Source: Paragonimus skrjabini miyazakii (lineage: Eukaryota; Platyhelminthes; Trematoda; Plagiorchiida; Troglotrematidae). Taken from it: 64,000 nt of DNA. Where the stretch lies: NCBI GenBank assembly GCA_014338405.1, contig JTDE01000901.1:48712-112711 (forward strand), written 5' to 3'. The position numbers were made by a program, and so were the translations under genes. Position 1 is the first letter of the stretch, and each line of letters starts with the position of its first letter. Of the stretch, positions 1 through 13,977 are shown piece after piece. The notes beneath the pieces were generated by a model. It was not told the origin of the DNA, made no database searches, and saw only the letters and a program-made list of their open reading frames with translations.

Positions 1-1260
1 TATTCAGTAGAATAATGGTCTGCTGTTGATCCTTGAATTTAGTTCAGTTTAGCTCAACCTGATTGCTTCAGCATCCAGATTGCTGTTGCTATCAACGTAC
101 AGCAAAGCTGGGTTTGCTGAGTGTTACTGGGCATAGACAGGTTACGATAGTTCCTGATGATTCCGTCGATGGAAACGCAACATAATACAAATTCACTCAG
201 TGCGCTCTCATATTTCTTGCGCAAATTGTGACTTAATACTGCTAGCTAAAGGGATCAAAACTGGTTGCAAATGGTGATCACAAGATATCGTTCGTGTGAA
301 CTACCTGAAGCATACTAAAAAGGACTAAATAAGGCGGGGAAATGCATTGACTTTGATGTTGGAGGTGGCTGTGTAAGCGGTGACTATTGAAAAGAGAAAT
401 GAAATAACTGAGATGATATTAAATAGTATTGTAATGCCACATGGAGCATTTTCACTTCATCTAGACTAAATGCAAGCATATCAGAACACACCGCTGGTGA
501 ACAATACAACTGTAACACCGTTTAAGTAGCTAAATAGAATGACAGTCACGCTGTCTAAACATGTAGGATAGAGCTCGTTTTCTGCAACACCATGTCAACC
601 AACCAGATTTCAAATGGAATTTACCCTTGGCCCTATTTCGTACAATTATCTGAAGCGTTATTAGCAAGTAAACTACAAGTATACCATAAGAGTTTAAATT
701 TTACAGAGCCATTGTTAGAACAACTGATTGTGTTGCGGCGCCTGTATGGAATAATAGAATCAAATGTAGAATAACTTGTGCTACTGTATTAAAGTTTGCA
801 TGCAAGAACTGATGTGGAAATACAACGGAATTGTGAACGAACCTGTTTAGTTTGATTTATCATGAGATTCAATATGATGTAAATTCGTATGAGAATTGTG
901 AACGATACAAATAAAAAAGATGAGCTAGTCAGGCCATACAACTAAATGTTAACGAGAACTACGGGCCTTCTGGGAATAACAGATTTTTAGTAGCATATGA
1001 AAAAGATGTTGAATCAACGTTGTTGAGAGAAAAAGTAGTAACATCATCAGAGGGTGAAGGATGTGTCATGTTGGCCAATTTGGATTACCTTAGCTTAAGT
1101 CAGCAAGCGATGCTTCAGTACTCTTGACTAACTGACCTTTTCAGTTAGGTTTGTTAAACCTTTGCTAGTAAACCGGATTTGCCAATCTACCATTGTTCAT
1201 TAATTCAGACACTTCATCGTTTAGACAGACCGAGTAAAACCTATTGATGAGTTAAGGTGA
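1..1260. other. No recognisable feature
   Basis: AT-rich sequence with stops in all frames. A 60-codon frame at 592-774 has no recognisable motif and is of a length expected by chance. I see no convincing exon, RNA gene or repeat here. Confidence 0.6.
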
Positions 1261-1299
1261 GCATCTTGTCACGCGGGTAACACAGTTGTTTTGACGTGA

Positions 1300-2395
1300 A
1301 CAAGTAAAGTGTGCACGCGAACAATTTGAGGATAGCATTACTTTGTCTGTTAGACGTTTGCAGACTGCTCTAGTTGACCTGAATAGTCGGGTAACATTTA
1401 TTGAAGGGCCTTCTTCGGCGGTTTTGGTCCGCTTATCTAATTCTGCACTAGCAAAACAACATAAAATCCGCTTGCTATGGCAAACCTGTCATCTTTGAGG
1501 GTTTCGGAATGAAATTAATGCACCTTACAGTTTTAAACAGATAGGAACTATTGTTTGAGTGATTTTTCGTCTATTGCCTGACGTTAATTTGCCTGACTAA
1601 ATAAAACCAAACTTACAATTTTTATGTTACTAATGCTTGTCACGGAAGTGGTCAGTTTAATTCATTTGGGCTATTTAGTCCAAATACTGATTGTTGGAAA
1701 CATCATATTCACTTAATTGCCCCGAGTAATTTTAAATGAACGTGACACTAATTTTTGACACAGAGCGGAAGTTACCAATTAGAAAACTATAGAGGCGGAA
1801 ATAATGGGAAACTCGTTACCCCCAGGACAGCGATAAACGTAACCGGTTGTACATTTTCTGCTTGGTCAGCTGATCTTCTGTTGTAAGTTGCAGGTTTGAA
1901 ACTATTTCAAATGAGAACAGGGAAAATCTATAAAGATGACATCATGTAGCGTCTGCGTGGTAACTCACTTGACTTGTCTTTTATGGAACTGAGTATTCCT
2001 GACATCTTCCTTAAGGAATAACGGAAACGTGTATTCCAACAGGATGATAATTTATTCATTCGTTAAAGCCAACTACTTAAATATAACAACCTGGGTAAAA
2101 GCTAGCATAAATACATACTAAACTAGGATGCAGTGTTGCTAGTTATTAGGATAAAACTCTGATCGAGTCAAACTGTTGGTACACACACCGTTCTGGACGT
2201 TGCTACTGGAATAATCTCAATGAGGTTGAAGTCGAACATTTTTCTGATGCCGACCTTTGGCTTGCCTTACAAGGCCATCATATGTTTAGATTTTTGCACA
2301 ATACATCGTACAAAGTTTACCGAAATCTGTTCGTAGTATACGTAACGTGTATCACCGATGTTTCGGTGCAACAGAGCTTCGACTGGTAACTATAA
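1300..2395 (+). pseudogene. Decayed non-LTR retrotransposon, CR1-like (remnant)
   Basis: Broken coding traces run on the plus strand. Around 1310-1470 one frame reads a heptad-like helical stretch (RRLQTALVDLNSRVTFIEG), the sort of coiled coil found in LINE ORF1 proteins. A second frame follows with KPVIFEGF, resembling a motif I associate with fluke CR1-type ORF1. A third piece contains LPDVNLPD. At 2147-2392 a frame of about 80 codons lies open between stops and is rich in Trp and Tyr (for example SDADLWLALQG), which resembles the linker between endonuclease and reverse transcriptase in CR1 elements. The pieces sit in different frames with many stops, so the copy is dead. No RT catalytic motif was found. 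The family call rests on weak motif memory; ancient host coding sequence is the alternative. Confidence 0.35.
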
Positions 2396-2518
2396 CAGTT
2401 CTAGTTCGAACTTTGCTCAGGTTACATCGAATGTGGAACAATGCATCGACTAAATTTAGCACGCTGTGAAGAAAACATTTACACAAGCGTTATTGCGCCG
2501 TTTGATTGAAGGAAGCAA

Positions 2519-2536
2519 CCTCGCTCATTAGCGAGG
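2519..2536. repeat. Perfect 7-bp hairpin
   Basis: CCTCGCT and AGCGAGG pair perfectly around a CATT loop. It follows the LINE-like remnant directly. No function can be assigned; a chance hairpin of this size is plausible. Confidence 0.3.
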
Positions 2537-3916
2537 AGAATCATTAGTCCACGTGCTCCCCGTCATGTAATGTTACCGGCAAGCATTTGTTGAACATACT
2601 AGTATGATGCTTCATTCTAAGCTATGCGTATGTGCCGAGATGGTCAATGCAATAAACATCTTGCTTAACTGCACGAATCAAAAGGTACGGACTCTGTAAC
2701 TGTTAGCAAACATAACTTAGACACCGGTCATCATGTTAAACTAAGTCAGGCTTAGGTAAAATTATCCGTTTCCAATATTTGTGAAGCCTCTGATGATTTT
2801 CCACATTGCCCCTAATTCATTGTACGAAAGATACCTATTGTGTCATTGAAAGTTATAATTTGCGCTTATGACTTAAATGGTTGTTGTTCGGTTGTGCAAA
2901 GTCTGTAATGCTTATTTTACCAGCTGTATGAATGAATCGATCTGTTTCAAAGAATAGTTGCAATCAATACAGAATACATCTTTTTTTGAATCAAACAAGT
3001 ACAGGGACATTCGCAAAATCTTAGTTTCACGGTGAATATGATTGAATATCACACGATTGCGTTTGAGGCCGATGTAGCTACAAACAATACACAATAATAA
3101 CTGGATGTTTACCATGTGATCAGACCAATAGAGTGTAATCAGGGTAACGTATCAAAGGGTATTATATGGATTAACAATAAACCATAAGCATATCTCTACT
3201 GAATGTGTAATTCAGTTTTTATTTTTTAGTTGTCGCATCTGTTTATAAACATGCAAGTTTCAACCGCAAATCAGTATACATGACCAGAAAAAAAGGAAAG
3301 TATGTCTATGTTCTTAATATGGAGTATTCATCTTAGCACCACCTACTGAAGAGTATGCGCAACGGTATGTTTTGTTTATTCCGCCTGCGGTGTTTACTGC
3401 AACCCCTACCATTTATTATTCCACTTCGATCGAACACAGTTTTCTGAAAGCTATCTCGTGAAATTGTAGACTTTAAAGCCTATTCACTGAAAGTCTTGGC
3501 AACAGATCAGTGTTTTGCAATCATTTACAAAAATATTCAGTTCACAAGCACATGAACTTCCTTATCTCGATACATCTGCCTAAACATATTCTATGGTTAT
3601 AACTGTTTTATTACATATGTGGTCACCTGTTTGCATCAGCTTAACTAGTCCTTCCCGTCTGTCAGATTTGGCTCACGCCTAACCATCAAACAGTATTCAA
3701 GTTTGTCACTTGTTCAAACCAGTGACGTATTACAAAGTGCTCTGGTTTCATGTCGTTAGCCTGCATTCATAGACATATCAGTAACAGTAAGCGTTCATTG
3801 ATCAAATTACACTAACCATGAAATGGACTGCGTTGTGTTGGTCGTGCAAATGGTGGGTTTTTATTATTTAATGCTGAGAACGGAAAACTATTTACGTTGT
3901 CAGTTACCTTTTGCAG
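2537..3916. other. No recognisable feature
   Basis: AT-rich sequence with short frames only. The 67-codon minus frame at 2912-3115 has no motif or splice context that supports it. Confidence 0.6.
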
Positions 3917-4159
3917 ACTCAGGAAGATCAGCCAAAGTTTGTGTTACGCACAATCAAATGTGACGGGGTCTTTCATGGTGCAAATCGGTTGTGCGTAAAT
4001 TTGTGGTTAAATGTCACAGTTGCCGACAAGGATACTACACAAAGTAATGAGGTTAACTTTCAATCTTTCCCAGAATGTACGTTACTGCTGAACCCCGTCA
4101 AACGTGGAACCCAACCACAGTGCGCTTTTAGACGTGGGTTGAAGAAAACGTCGATGTAA
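3917..4159 (+). CDS. Possible terminal coding exon, unknown protein
   Basis: A pyrimidine-rich acceptor (accttttgcag) ends at 3916 and is followed by 80 open codons to a TAA-type end at 4159. The translation is compositionally ordinary and soluble, with four cysteines spread along it, and no motif I recognise. No start is claimed because the frame would be entered by splicing. A possible internal donor (gag|gttaac, about 4050) would make it an internal exon instead. It has no recognised neighbours within 5 kb. A chance frame next to a chance acceptor is the main alternative. Confidence 0.25.
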   Translation, partial: TQEDQPKFVLRTIKCDGVFHGANRLCVNLWLNVTVADKDTTQSNEVNFQSFPECTLLLNPVKRGTQPQCAFRRGLKKTSM

Positions 4160-7100
4160 AGATCGTAATGGTAGTTGACTCTCAGTGATATTCGAGTTTT
4201 TTCAATCAAACTCTACTATTATGAGTGTTCCGCAGCACTTTTATTTTCACGCATTCGTCCCTGAGGTATAAGGTATATCTCGGATGAGAGTGATGCCGAC
4301 TCCTAAAGAAAAAACTTGTTAAATACACACTCCACTGGTCGTTAATTGCTTCCCTCGTGTAGTAGCGGGTTACAACCACATCATACCTCACACTAGAGGA
4401 CACATGTTTGAAATAATCATCGTCCTCTTTCGCTCGGTTGCACATGTTTATTTTAATAATGCTGAATACCAATATCGCTCATTGTTCCCCTTAAAGACCT
4501 GCTGTTGTGAACAAGTTGGAGCGGAGACAATTGAGTTGCCATTCGTTTTAGATAACTGCAATTTCCTTTACAATAAGTGAAACAGCCCTGAACTGTTTTT
4601 GTGATTAAATGTGATTATGAAAAATTTACAAAAAGTAGTTCAATTAATTAGGGACATTTTTGGCTCGCTTCTGGTTATTAAACAAGATTAACTAAGTTAA
4701 ACTTGTGACGGTTGGTCAATAAACCGTAAACGGAACGAAAAATATGGGTCAACATGCACCAGTGGATTAAGAGCAACTGAACTCAAGTGTGTTTTTATAT
4801 CACGCCCGTTTTTAAAATTGTTTAGCCTTGACAGATCACCAACTCCGTCGTTTTTGAGGTCAGGGTGAACACAATATCTGGATCATTTGCTTTTGATTCC
4901 GTACTATCGTAAATCAATCAACTTGGTCTCAACAGACTTAATGGGTCGAAGTGCCCACAGTTTGACTTCCTCATATCATCATACCTAACCAGAACTCTAG
5001 GTTGCATAAGGCATATCTTCAAATAGTCAGTCCAACCCGGTGACCAGAAATGGTCATGTCTCACTGAGTCCAAATTTACCTGTATAGTTTAATGTTCAGC
5101 CCACATAACACATTTGATAGGAAAATACATCAAGATGAATACGAGTGAATGAAGTCAACGTATAAATTCACATTATAAAAATGTAGTTCACTATGTCAGT
5201 AAAACATTGATGAAGTGAACGTCATGTTGTCACTCAATATAATGGACGTTTGGATTGACAGTCAAAATCTTTGCACGTAGATACTCAGTAGGTGATGGAT
5301 AAATGCAAAGAGCCAGTCATGCATAAGAAAACTTACAACACGTTGGACCAGAGAAATTTTGCCCTGGGGTATAAACGAACATGCAGATAACAGCAAAATG
5401 TGTTGAATATATTAAATATACATTGAATAAATTACACTGAAACCTATTCTACTATTTGGGCAGATGGATTTGTAGCGCGGATGCTGTTAGAGTGGCATAG
5501 AATAATTTTATATACATGATTTATCGCGGAATGGTCCATAACAAATGACCAGCCGTTGATACGACAATCTCACTGGAATAGTCTAAAAATTTCAGCCACC
5601 AAAAGAACGTGGATGTGACAAAACAATTTCAAGATACTATGAAGCGGTAACGTGATTGCGGACGCCATATGCAATCCTAGCCTGAAAACTATTACCTCAC
5701 AAGGTAGGCAGTTGGGAAAGATCGAGCACAACTTTACTCTAATGGGATGGTTTGGATGATCAGGCTTTCAAAGGCCTGTGTTTGGTTTCCTGAATGTACG
5801 TCCAGTTCACCCGGTGAACCAGCTATATGCGGCCATCTTCGTGGTACACATACAAGTCAAAGGAGCGGTGTCTGCAAGTCAAACTGTTTATGGTAAGTTG
5901 TAGTCTAAATATGTTACTTCCTGGTTAGGGAGGTCACTGGAAGCAACCAATGGGTTGTGGTTACTCTAACATCCGTTACATTGCATCCGCTCTTAATGAA
6001 AAATTACTCTTTATCAAGCAGCCGGCTTGGCTAGTAAACGGACAGTGGCAACATACATTTTTGTTCTGCATTGTGTTTTCTAACTAAAAGCAGCGATCAG
6101 CATGGGAAGCTGGAAAAAAGATTTGATACTCCCAGGGTTGTTGAATCAAGTCTGTCTTGTCAGAAGTTTGCCGAGGGTCAAATATAACACGGCTTAATGT
6201 GTAGTTGTAAGACCTATATGTCGAATTCTTTTTTGGGTGTACAGTGAACGGTTTAATGATGTTAGTCATCAGTAACTTGCTTCTGCGTAGATGGGTCGCC
6301 GGTGCATTACAGTTCATTCGTCACTGCACTTATTTCTCATCTAACAGCGAACCACGGCGTCTGAATATTTTTTTATGACGATCGTGCGTTGTCTTCGGTG
6401 GAATTTACTCTGCAATAGCAAAATTTCTCCAAACGCCCACATACTGTCAAAGATGTCTATTCTTTTGAAAAAATAGTGTGCAAATAACTTTCCCAGCGTA
6501 CCACTCAAGCGTGAGCTTTCATTTTCTGTAAACAAGCCGCACTGTTGTCTGGCGATTAGTTTATCCAACTACCAGCTTATGGTTTGTGATGGGATTTGCC
6601 ATCTACACCTGAGAAAAGTATTGCTTTGAGCCCTTCGTCACTTTTTTCTTCTGCTATTCTGGCCTTCACAAATTATTTATTGTCCTAAATTTACTTATTA
6701 GTGTACAAAAATTGGTTTATTTAGTTAGACTGAATAGAAGAGATGTCAGTAGTGAAAGTGTGATATAATCCAAAAAATATCGAGAAACTCAAATAACCTA
6801 TTGTAGCCGATGAAAGCACGAAGTGTGTAACCGAAATAGCATGCCTCTGTTACAATACCACTAGTTGGTTCATCAAATCCTGTTTTATTTTCCAATTACT
6901 TCCGGTTTCACAGCAATTAGCAACATTCTGTCTTCAAATCTTCACTAATCAAACTGTGTGAAATCAAACGATTTGAATGCTTACAGCTACTGTCAGGATA
7001 TAAATGAATTTTCGTCATTTGTTTGTTTTTACCAACGTAAACTAAACCTCACACATCATGTAAGGACAATTTCCCCCGTTATTTGAATATAGTTGTCAAG

Positions 7101-9698
7101 AATGAGAACATTATCCAGGGCAGAACTTGTTTGAATGAACCAGTTCTCTTAGAAAATTATTTGTAGTGAAAATGATCATGCCGTTTCAATAGTGATCAAA
7201 CTTCAGTTCATAACTCCTTTCGCTTTGAGTAGGAACCAAACGTCATTTCCATAGTTTGTGCAACACAAGTTGCCCCTTAAAGGGAGCGTATACTGGCGAG
7301 TTGAGTATTATAGAATAAAGCTGAAACTTAAGCATAAAAAACGGTTCTGGTAAGCAACCCGAGGAACAAATTGATTTCCTCACAATTGGCGTGTAGTACG
7401 AATGCAGACTAGTACACACGGAAGGCATCATTCACTGTTCAGTTTGTCGTTCAAAGCACTTGTCTGGCAGGTGCAACTTAGTTCAGCAGAGCATCCTGAT
7501 AACTAAGCAGCTACTTGATTTCTGTTGAGTTCATACTGTCAGCAATGAACGGTACCAGAAAGCGACCACAAATGGGAAACAGCTGACCTGACGAGGAAGT
7601 CTGTGAGATCATGCCATTTGCGCACTAGTTAAAATATACACCGTTGACTGCGTTACTTAGGTGATGACAATTCAAATTATCGAGGGAACAAAAAACGATT
7701 GAAATAAAGGCGAGATGATGGCAAATTGAGTAACTTCTTTTCGGTGTGAAAATTGCAAGTGTACCGGCAAATTGAGAATTCTAGAAGTCGACGGGGACAA
7801 AGAATGCAATAAGAACGTTAAGTTTATTAGTTTCTGTCATTTAGAAAATGCAAGGAAACAAGACAATCTTTTTAGAATCCGTTGCAACTGTAGAAGATAC
7901 AAAACTGGAGATGATTCGTGAGAAACTTCATTGGATAACCACAATATTATCTGCATAAAGTTTGTGCCTCAAAAGCCCGTCTTTAATGAGAGATTCCCAG
8001 TCTGAGTTAATCCTTATTACAAATATGTGCTGAGTGATTGCAAACCGTGAAGTGATCTGACTCGCTTGTTTAATTTGGCTAAATTCCGAAATGACTTTGT
8101 GTACATATATATACATATATTATAACGTGCACCCAACCGATGGACTTCGAAGGAAAGAGGAACCCTTAAGGATAATATTTACTTAAAGTGAGTTCCTTTC
8201 CATCTTGGATGCTTAGGACATGTGTTGAATTTGTTTGCCTTCATGTATGGGTTTTTTTAGGGACATGTTTCTGTAACCGTTCGTGAAATGAACTAACGGT
8301 GTTTTTCTGCAATCGAACAAATCATGTTCACCCTCAAATTAATAATGAAAAATTATAACTGTCCGCTTATCAGTTGAAAAATTACCGCCAGGCAGCCCTC
8401 CAGACGTTATCGTTTCTCTAAACCAAAACTCAAAAATAAACGAATTTCAGAAAATGCTGAAACCTACCACTGAGACATTAGTCAAAACCTCTCCAAAACT
8501 GTGCTGATCACAATTTCTTTTGTGAATTTCAGTCGTGTATAGCTGAACAACTGATGTAGAAGATTAATTTGTACATGAGCATAAGTTCACTTAATTCGAA
8601 ATCACAATTTGGAACATGCATGCTTATTAGAACAGTGGATATGCGAGATCGTGTTATCCTAAGAATTATCCAACCCATCAACATTACATTAATTGATTCG
8701 AACAGAGAGGAAGTATGGGGTTTGTTAAACATTCATGTAACAAATTTCATTTGAATTTAACGACGTAATACATTTTCAGCATCAGCTGGTTTAACTAATC
8801 AGAAGTAGGTAACGACAAGAAAATTGTTGATGAAAATATATGTGATTCCGTAGGGTTGACGAGTTGATGTTTACCATTGTTCCAGGCCGAAGCCAAACAG
8901 GGCAATGTTCGCACGGTTTTTCAGATGATCATCAAATAGTTCATCCTGTGTATGCTGGACCAAATGACCATTCAAATTAACAGATAGAGAAAATGACAAC
9001 AGTATTTACCAAGATATCCTTTGAATTCAATTGTACCATTCGTTCTGATTGAAATATAACAACAAAACTTGCAGCAGGATTGGCCGCGTTGATGACATTA
9101 GTCAATTGGCTTTACGTTAACTAAGTCTGTTCGTTAAATGTGTCTACCATGGATCCCGTTCGTCTCACATGCGTACCGCTACTGTTGAACACCTTTGGAG
9201 AAATATTAGTACCTAAAGTCTATCGTTTGTTTTTTACCCCGCTTCTATCGTGTTCTCCACATATATTTTGCTATTCGCATGAAAAATATCTTTGCGCTAT
9301 TTTTGAGCCTGATAGATACGGTCTCTGAAATTATGGGTAATCAGCGTTCATGGTGTTTTCACTAAGCATTCTTCGTTGTGTTGTTCAACCTAATATGCCT
9401 GTTTGGGGAATCAAGAAGCAACATTTACTCATAGGTTTCCTCCTCAGGGGTGAACGTACTATTGTACCAAACCTTGCTTGACGTTGGTAGCGGCCTCTGA
9501 TCGTCTTCCAAGCATTAGTCCACGCAGTCACTATTGTCTACACGTTTGCGATAAGGGTTCCTCTATTTTATTACTCCGGTTAGCTTGTTATTTTGAAGCA
9601 CATTCACCAACAACCCATCAGTTGTCAATCTAATGGTTTAGGTTTATCGGAAGCTGTCGGTTTAATGAACCGGTGGTTATTTTCAAGTTATATTGCAG
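4160..9698. other. No recognisable gene; AT-rich intergenic or intronic DNA
   Basis: Only short open frames (up to 88 codons), often overlapping on both strands, which is typical of chance. A short AT-rich run (tatatatacatatatt) lies near 8105-8120. I saw no repeat shared with other parts of the window and no RNA gene. Confidence 0.55.
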
Positions 9699-9818
9699 GC
9701 GAGAATGGTCGCGGATGAAATACCTGTCACCTCATGCAAAGCCAAGGAAACTTCCCACTTTTCTTTGCTCTCAGCATCAACTCATCAACCGCGTATATCA
9801 CTGAAACACGTGCACATG
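9699..9818 (+). CDS. Possible internal exon, unknown protein
   Basis: The acceptor tatattgcag ends at 9698 and is followed by 40 codons that are clearly more GC-rich than the flanks (MVADEIPVTSCKAK and onward). The exon could end at a weak donor (catg|gtgttg) at 9818, giving a 120-nt exon with phase 0 at both ends. Beyond that point the frame becomes AT-rich and lysine-rich, which is why I place the end there. No domain is recognised. Its phases would fit upstream of other plus-strand exon candidates, but no intervening exons are identified. Confidence 0.3.
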
Positions 9819-12800
9819 GTGTTGGTTTTTAAATTTTCCAAATTGATCAAAAAATATTCCTTTTTACGTAAATGTATGCTTCAACATTTAGTTTTTAATC
9901 GAAAGTATTATTAAAAAATGCTACCAAACGTGTAGCGAACAGAACATGTTTCTTTGCACCTCATTGAGGAATTCATGGCCATTCACATGGTTTTCTTAAC
10001 TATAATTTTGATGATCTGTCAGCAAGAGTATTCGACGGAACCAAATCTCATAAATGATTGAATACTGAATCGTACTTCTAAATGACTTGTCAGCACTTGC
10101 GAACTCCAAACTTTGCTAAACACATGGCAAGAATGAAAAACTTGGGTCGTTTTTCAAGTCATATCATTTTTTATCACATCTACTCAATAGTGTACCACTA
10201 CCATATTGTTTGTATTAGTTCCTCTCACCAAAAAAATACTGTCTTTTGGCGCTGAGCTGCACTCATTAACCAGGAAGATCACATATATTTGTTTTCATTC
10301 TCAAAAGAGTTATACAATTATGACTGTTAAACTGGTTCGTAGAGTAATCCGGGCTATGCAAATGACAACAAAACGTTGCTGTTTTTTAAACATGTGTGAT
10401 GGGCATCCAGATAAAATCTAACATTGAACTAATGGCCAACATGTTAGATCCCTTTGATCGCAGACGATGATGTTGTTATATTAACAGTAAATCTTTTTTT
10501 CGTATACTTAATTGTAAACGTACTGTAACACCTGTATACCGTAGTACAGTGTCCAAATCAATAACGTGAAATGCCACTTGTATTGAAAGTTCGAAAGCTA
10601 TCATATTAGACGTTTTAGTTAAGAACATCAAATGAGCATAATAAATCACACTTGATTTCACGTGCGTGTACCGAAGGTTTGCAAAATGTCGCGATGTCTA
10701 TGCACGTCTGATCAAAAATGTTTTATAAGTGGAGTAACCTCATGCGGTTCTATCATTCGTCAAATGTCCATTAGACTGATATGGAAAAATGTATTCGGAG
10801 TTGTTCAAGCAAACTTATCGAGGTTTTACGGAAGCGAATGTTCATCACGTCTGTAAGGTTGCTTACACTGTAAACTAGCAGTCAGCCGTTGATTGTTAAT
10901 ATAAAAAACCACACGCTTCGCATGTTACATAGGCTCTCCAACCACAAAACTATGAGCCTACATGGAAACATTTGAGTCAGTAGTATATCACTGTTTCCCT
11001 TCATGATGGTCTTTTGCCACGACTTCCGGTTTCTTCTTGAAGCGTGAATATATTTAGACATTTTTTTCATTTTTTCGTAGGTGGTCACCAAACTGTGGTG
11101 ATCGTGGAAAAGTTGAAAGGCATTTAACTAGCCTACTCATTAACATAATCCCACGTTAATCAGCTTTTCGATGAGCATTCAGACTCACGCGTATTAATTT
11201 TTTTCACGTACGACCAACCGATTCACCGTTTGAAATTCATAAAACAGGCGATTTGGATGAAATGTTGCACATCCAAAAATGACCTTTTGCGAAATGTACG
11301 TATTCTAGATCAGTACCAAACCGCGAAATGAAAATGCTAAACTGACGACGTTGTTTACTATGTTGCATCCCCACATAATAAATTTTAAAAAATACAGTTT
11401 AAAATTCTATGGGTAAGCTAGTTTAATGAAAGTTCTTTTGAAACGTAAAGTGGAAATCCTCAAAATTCCAGATTGTAACCTTTTCATTTTACAAACAATA
11501 ATCTGATATTGTTTTATTTTTTCTGGGTTTAGGTAGTTTAATCCCGAACTGAAATGGGGTACATTTAAGACTGTTGGTATTTTCTGATAGTTCAACCTAT
11601 GTTTGTCATTTGGCATTCATGGACTAATTTTTCACTTCAGAAGTCGCACATTATTTCCATGTTGAAATATCGTTTTACGTTTACACATTTAACTAAACAT
11701 TTCATTCGTTGTCCACCTCTCATGGTATAATAAAACGCCTAGATTTTACAGTCGTATCTCTTGTGCTTACCCAAAAAGACTGAACATTTTCGAGGATTCT
11801 TCCTACTTACTTGATTCAAATGATAGTCTGACACTGTTTCAGATAATTAGCGAATGCTTTTTTGTTTCCGGGAAATTTCCTATAAGTTTTGGTTACCGAT
11901 CTGGTAGAGCTGCTAAACACAGAACGCAAAATCTGCCTCATTCATCTAGTCTTGGTTTTATCAACAGATGGTTGTCTATAAATTTGGAAAGCAATCGATG
12001 GTTCTCTATTTATCTTACCCTTCTGCTTTACATTATAAAAAGGCTTTGGTTTTAGTTAGTAAATAGATGAATGTGACTGAGATTCCAGTTATCAAGGGTA
12101 ATAATTCCGTAGTTCACTTTGAATCAAACCACTCTGAAATATGCAATTTATGAAACGCAAAACGTCATTGTACGTAGGGCTATTCTGAAGTAGACGTTTA
12201 ACCTCGAGAAAACTACGTATATCATATTTCAAATGAGTTGCAGAAAAATGATTTGAAAAGCTGCACTTATCCGCTTTTTCGTCTCAACATAACCATTTAA
12301 AGTGTACAGCTCATGACACATTTATAGCTGTATTCATGATTGCTTTTAGACATAAAAATTGAAATGTTTCCGCCGTTGCAATTTGTAACATACTATGTCT
12401 CATTGACTATCTATTGTATTTCGGCTATATTTCAACTCAATTTTTGAGCTTTTGCTCCAGGTTGCCAAAATACGGTTTGCTCAAAACCAGACCTTGCTAG
12501 GCATATCCATTTCTCAAACGCGTATCTAAGCAATAGATGTTGGACATGTTAACAAACACTGCGCAAGTGTGACAGGATTATATTTTTAAAGTAGGAATTA
12601 TTATCGACTGTTATTTTGAATAAAGGAAAAGTCTGAAGTCACTGTTGGCTTTAAATGTATCGTGGACATCAGGTCTTCAAAGATGTTTACTACTGGCATA
12701 AGTCTCAACGAAGAATGTACAGCTGTATAATATAATCATCAACTTGTCACCTGGTTAGGCCCAAGTTTAGTAAACAACGTAGAAGTAAACATATCAGAAA

Positions 12801-13637
12801 ACATTACGTAGTGAATGCACAGAAACAGGAGATTTAACAGGAACATACTTGTTTTGTCTTAGAATTCCTAAAATCATAATTCGACAAGAGAACGGAACAC
12901 AAAATAGTAATATAAACGATACGCAAGGAAGAGTCTTACTAACGTCAGTAAAATGTGTTCTTCTTTCTATCAGGATTCGAAATTCTTTAACATCAACAGA
13001 TGTGTGAATATTGTTTTTGTTCCTGTACAATAAATCTATCGGAAGAGTTTTTACGTTTTTCATCGTCTTCACGATGCACTGATTGTCATAAGGTATTCAT
13101 TATTTTTGCGCGGTCGTTCATTACACACTTGTGCACAAAATTGTTATTACCTCACGGAAAAAACGTCGAATGGTTATTTGTTATCAAGGGTGACATAAAA
13201 CTCCCCGTGATACGACAGGTGGTCCATAAATTGTGTGAATGTAGGAGTACGTCAATTCAACCGCGAGACGTGATTCAAAATAACCGCAAGAATATAAACA
13301 AGGTGTGTAGTGTGCAATTGCCACTCTTTTACAAGCGTTGTAATGACTACCGATTTTATATGAATTAGGATCTGATATATCAAGACCAACGTTAGATGAG
13401 ATTTAACATCTAAATCAATTACCGTAACATTTGACACTTCGTGTTCAATGACCAGTTTCACCGGAAACATATGGTGGATTAAATTGTTACTGATATATTT
13501 CACGTGTGCTCAAATGATGCACCTCAACTGCATATCTTACCGCATGAATGGAAGACGCTAACTTAATTATCTGTTAGCTACACTGACAGTGTTAGCCACC
13601 AACTGAAATCGTGTTATCCATTGTGAGATATGATTAT
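9819..13637. other. No recognisable gene
   Basis: AT-rich sequence. Frames at 12794-13072 and 13000-13503 overlap on opposite strands and show no motif or consistent splice signals, so I treat them as chance. Confidence 0.55.
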
Positions 13638-13977
13638 TATATGAGTAGAACATCACCCATAGTTGATCGCAGCTGTCATCTGCTCACGGTTTTTCCAGTC
13701 AGCCACTTGCGAAAAGAAGCATTAGGCTCAAATTTCTGTCTCATTAGAGCTCATCAGTAGTGAATATCTTTGCCACCGCAGGGAAGAGAACTCAGGCCGC
13801 GCTTTCAAGAGGCTACCGTGTTCACCACTGCGCCAATGACCTCATATTACGCACGATTGAACTGTCACATGTAAACGCTTAGCCACAATTGCTTGTAAGT
13901 AATAAGTAGATTGTCCGATCGCCTGCACACCAAACATAGTAAATGTTTTTTAAACTTAGTAGATGACACCTCGGTCA
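13638..13977 (-). mobile_element. tRNA-derived SINE copy (minus strand)
   Basis: On the minus strand the sequence gives an A box (TTGGCGCAGTGGTGAAC, about 13832) and a degenerate B box (GAGTTCTCTTCCC, about 13788), as in a Pol III internal promoter. These are followed by a body (gatgagctctaatgagac) and tail (tgggtgatgttc) shared with copies near 24.6, 29.3, 29.6 and 49.5 kb. The head, upstream of the A box, matches the 24.6-kb copy and reaches to about 13977. The tail carries a deletion before its final tactcat. A second copy in the opposite orientation abuts it. Confidence 0.75.

Noticed and set aside
12794..13503. Cluster of 83-122 codon frames on both strands
   Set aside because: They overlap on opposite strands, with no motif, composition shift or splice pairing; consistent with chance.
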